Part shown: positions 50,875 through 52,178 of the stretch, in pieces
Layout of the letters: every line of letters begins with the position of its first letter
How positions within the stretch are numbered: the stretch's first letter is position 1
From: a candidate division WS1 bacterium
GTDB taxonomy: Bacteria > Armatimonadota > Zipacnadia > Zipacnadales > UBA5352
NCBI GenBank assembly: GCA_003566775.1
Contig: PXBW01000090.1
Coordinates: 1 to 52,178 of the forward strand
Reading direction: 5' to 3'
DNA length: 52,178 nt
The notes under the pieces: model-generated
The model's input: only the letters and a program-made list of their open reading frames with translations
What the model was told of the DNA's origin: nothing
Database searches by the model: none
Position numbers and translations under genes: made by a program

Positions 50875-52178
50875 ATGACCACGGGAAACGCAGAGATCGA
50901 TCTCATCTTCGTGCTCAGTCTTCTACTGGCCTTCGGCTTTGCCCTCGCTCGTCTGGCGAAGCTGGCGCGTCTGCCGGAAGTCACCGGGTATCTTGTCGCG
51001 GGCATCATCCTCGGACCGAGCGGTTTCGAGTTGATAACGCGTGAGATGCTCGACGATCTTACAGTGTTCATGAATATGGCGATCGTTCTGATCGCATTCA
51101 GCATCGGCGAGGGCTGCGATCTTCGCCAGCTCAAGCCCCTTGCGAAGGTCCTCTGGCGGATTAGCCCGGTGGAGGTGGGGCTTACCTTCATCCTGAGTAC
51201 CGCCGCGCTCGCGATCGGCGCGGTCTATCTGGGGCTTTTGGATCCCGCACATGCGCTCCCTCACGCTCTCGCGGTGGGCTTGATCTGCGCCGCAGTCGCG
51301 ACGGAGACCTCGGCGCCGGTGACGATGGCCGTAGTGCGCGAGTGCGGCGCGGCCGGAGCACTGACACGGATACTCACCTCGCTGATGGTGCTGAACAGCG
51401 TGGCGACGATCATCTTTTTCGGTGCCGCGATGGCGGTGGCGCAGGTGCTCGTGGGTGGCTGGGATGACGAGTTCCTCGGATCTATTGCGTTTCCCTTTTA
51501 TCATGTGGTCGGCGCGCTGATCGTCGGCTTCGTGGCCGGGATTGTCTGTGACATCATCGTTCATCGGCTGACGCGGCGTTCGGACGTGCTGATCGTCGCG
51601 CTTGCCACGATCTTCTTCTGTGGTGGTCTCGCATTCCAACTCGGTCTCTCAGCGATCCTCGCCGGCGTAGGAGCGGGCATTGCAGTGGTGAATCGTGATC
51701 GGCGCGACGTGCGGGCTTTCAGTGCGACCAAGGACTTCGATCCTCCGCTTTACGCGCTCTTCTTCACCCTCGCCGGCGTCGGTGTCTTCCTTGACGAACT
51801 TGTCAGCGCGGGACTGCTCGTGATCATCTTCGTAATCGCGCGGATGGCCGGCAAAGTAGGAGGAGCGATGATCGGTGCGCGGTGGGCCGGCTTGCGTGCT
51901 GGCTGGGGTAAGATGCTTGGCAGCGGACTGCTGGCGCAGGCGGGGCTCTCAATCAGCCTTGCAGTGCTTGTGGCGCAGGACCCCGCTCTCGAGCCCATTC
52001 AGGCGCTGGTCGTCAACCTGATCATCGCAAGCAACATCATCAACGTAACGATAGGCCCACCCCTGACACGCCTGGCACTGGTGCGTTCGGGCGAGGCGCG
52101 GGCGATAGAGAGGGAAGAAGAAGCCGAAGGCGCCGCGCTGCCCGAGCCGCAGGAGGAGTTGATCATCGATACGGTGCC
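50875..52178 (+). CDS. Cation:proton antiporter (CPA-type), cut by window edge
   Basis: The gene is open to the right edge, with no stop through about 434 codons. It starts MTTGNAEIDLIFVLSLLLAF, then ARLAKLARLPEVTGYLVAGIILGPSGF, the family's entrance signature. About a dozen membrane segments follow, with IAFSIGEGCDLRQLKP, HALAVGLICAAVATETSAPVTMAVVRE (a transport core) and ATIFFCGGLAFQLGLSAILAGVGAGI. After the last segment (VVNLIIASNIINVTIGPPLTRLAL) the visible end is a cytoplasmic acidic tail (AREIEREEEAEG-like), which may precede a regulatory domain beyond the window. These proteins exchange Na+ or K+ for H+. GGAG lies nine bases before the ATG. Confidence 0.93.
   Translation, partial: MTTGNAEIDLIFVLSLLLAFGFALARLAKLARLPEVTGYLVAGIILGPSGFELITREMLDDLTVFMNMAIVLIAFSIGEGCDLRQLKPLAKVLWRISPVEVGLTFILSTAALAIGAVYLGLLDPAHALPHALAVGLICAAVATETSAPVTMAVVRECGAAGALTRILTSLMVLNSVATIIFFGAAMAVAQVLVGGWDDEFLGSIAFPFYHVVGALIVGFVAGIVCDIIVHRLTRRSDVLIVALATIFFCGGLAFQLGLSAILAGVGAGIAVVNRDRRDVRAFSATKDFDPPLYALFFTLAGVGVFLDELVSAGLLVIIFVIARMAGKVGGAMIGARWAGLRAGWGKMLGSGLLAQAGLSISLAVLVAQDPALEPIQALVVNLIIASNIINVTIGPPLTRLALVRSGEARAIEREEEAEGAALPEPQEELIIDTV

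Overview
The window comes from a high-GC, Gram-negative-type (diderm) bacterium that makes lipid A. It carries lpxD, bamA, an OmpH/Skp chaperone and tamB. Several genes point to an anaerobic or microaerophilic life: an anaerobic sulfatase maturase, a 2-hydroxyacyl-CoA dehydratase-like iron-sulfur protein and several radical-SAM enzymes. The big-pilin-like protein near the right end and the DUF6785, DUF6250, DUF6125 and heparinase families are typical of Armatimonadota, candidate division WS1, planctomycetes and relatives. I infer an uncultured member of that range, but no rRNA or phylogenetic marker fixes it. I see no tRNA, rRNA, CRISPR array, transposase or phage gene.

Layout. (1) 1-2055: the start of a Gfo/Idh/MocA oxidoreductase that runs off the left edge, then a DUF6125-like gene overlapping an anaerobic sulfatase maturase. 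(2) 2157-18539, all on the minus strand: an envelope-biogenesis block read in the order lipA, tamB, ECF sigma factor, bamA, ompH, an OmpH-like lipoprotein, lpxD, a secreted pilN-like-domain protein, a DUF6785 polytopic membrane protein and a small membrane protein. Several of these overlap by a few bases. (3) 18731-20365: a DNA methyltransferase with a fused Mrr-like nuclease domain, divergent from a DUF366-queE operon and a solo HgdB/BcrC-like protein (20550-23040). (4) 23150-27964: a secreted repeat protein, a HAD phosphatase, an M48 protease with a TPR tail, tyrS and a YtxH protein. (5) 28144-49301: a carbohydrate-catabolism region with a PL6 lyase, two heparinase II/III-family lyases, two Cys-type sulfatases, mannonate dehydratase, an aldo/keto reductase, two Gfo/Idh/MocA dehydrogenases, a DUF6250 protein and an SPL-like radical-SAM protein. 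Inserted among them are a nuclease-fold protein, a persulfide dioxygenase-rhodanese fusion, a PEBP lipoprotein and an orphan antitoxin-like gene. (6) 49622-52178: a pseudopilin gene with its own promoter and structured leader, a strong terminator, and a cation:proton antiporter that runs off the right edge.

How it fits together. The catabolic genes suggest use of a sulfated, uronic-acid-containing polysaccharide. Sulfatases remove sulfate once the maturase of region 1 has made their formylglycine. PL6 and the heparinase-family lyases cut at uronate residues, and UxuA and the oxidoreductases process the released sugars. No SusC/SusD pair or sugar transporter is visible. The envelope block puts an ECF sigma factor directly between the genes for outer-membrane protein insertion, which suggests that envelope assembly is regulated by the sigma factor it encodes.

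The best candidates for undescribed biology are the sigma-BAM-double-OmpH block, the DUF366-queE pair, the SPL-like radical-SAM protein inside the sulfatase region, the structured leaders of the pilin and antiporter genes, and a nested 160-bp palindrome between two convergent lyase genes.
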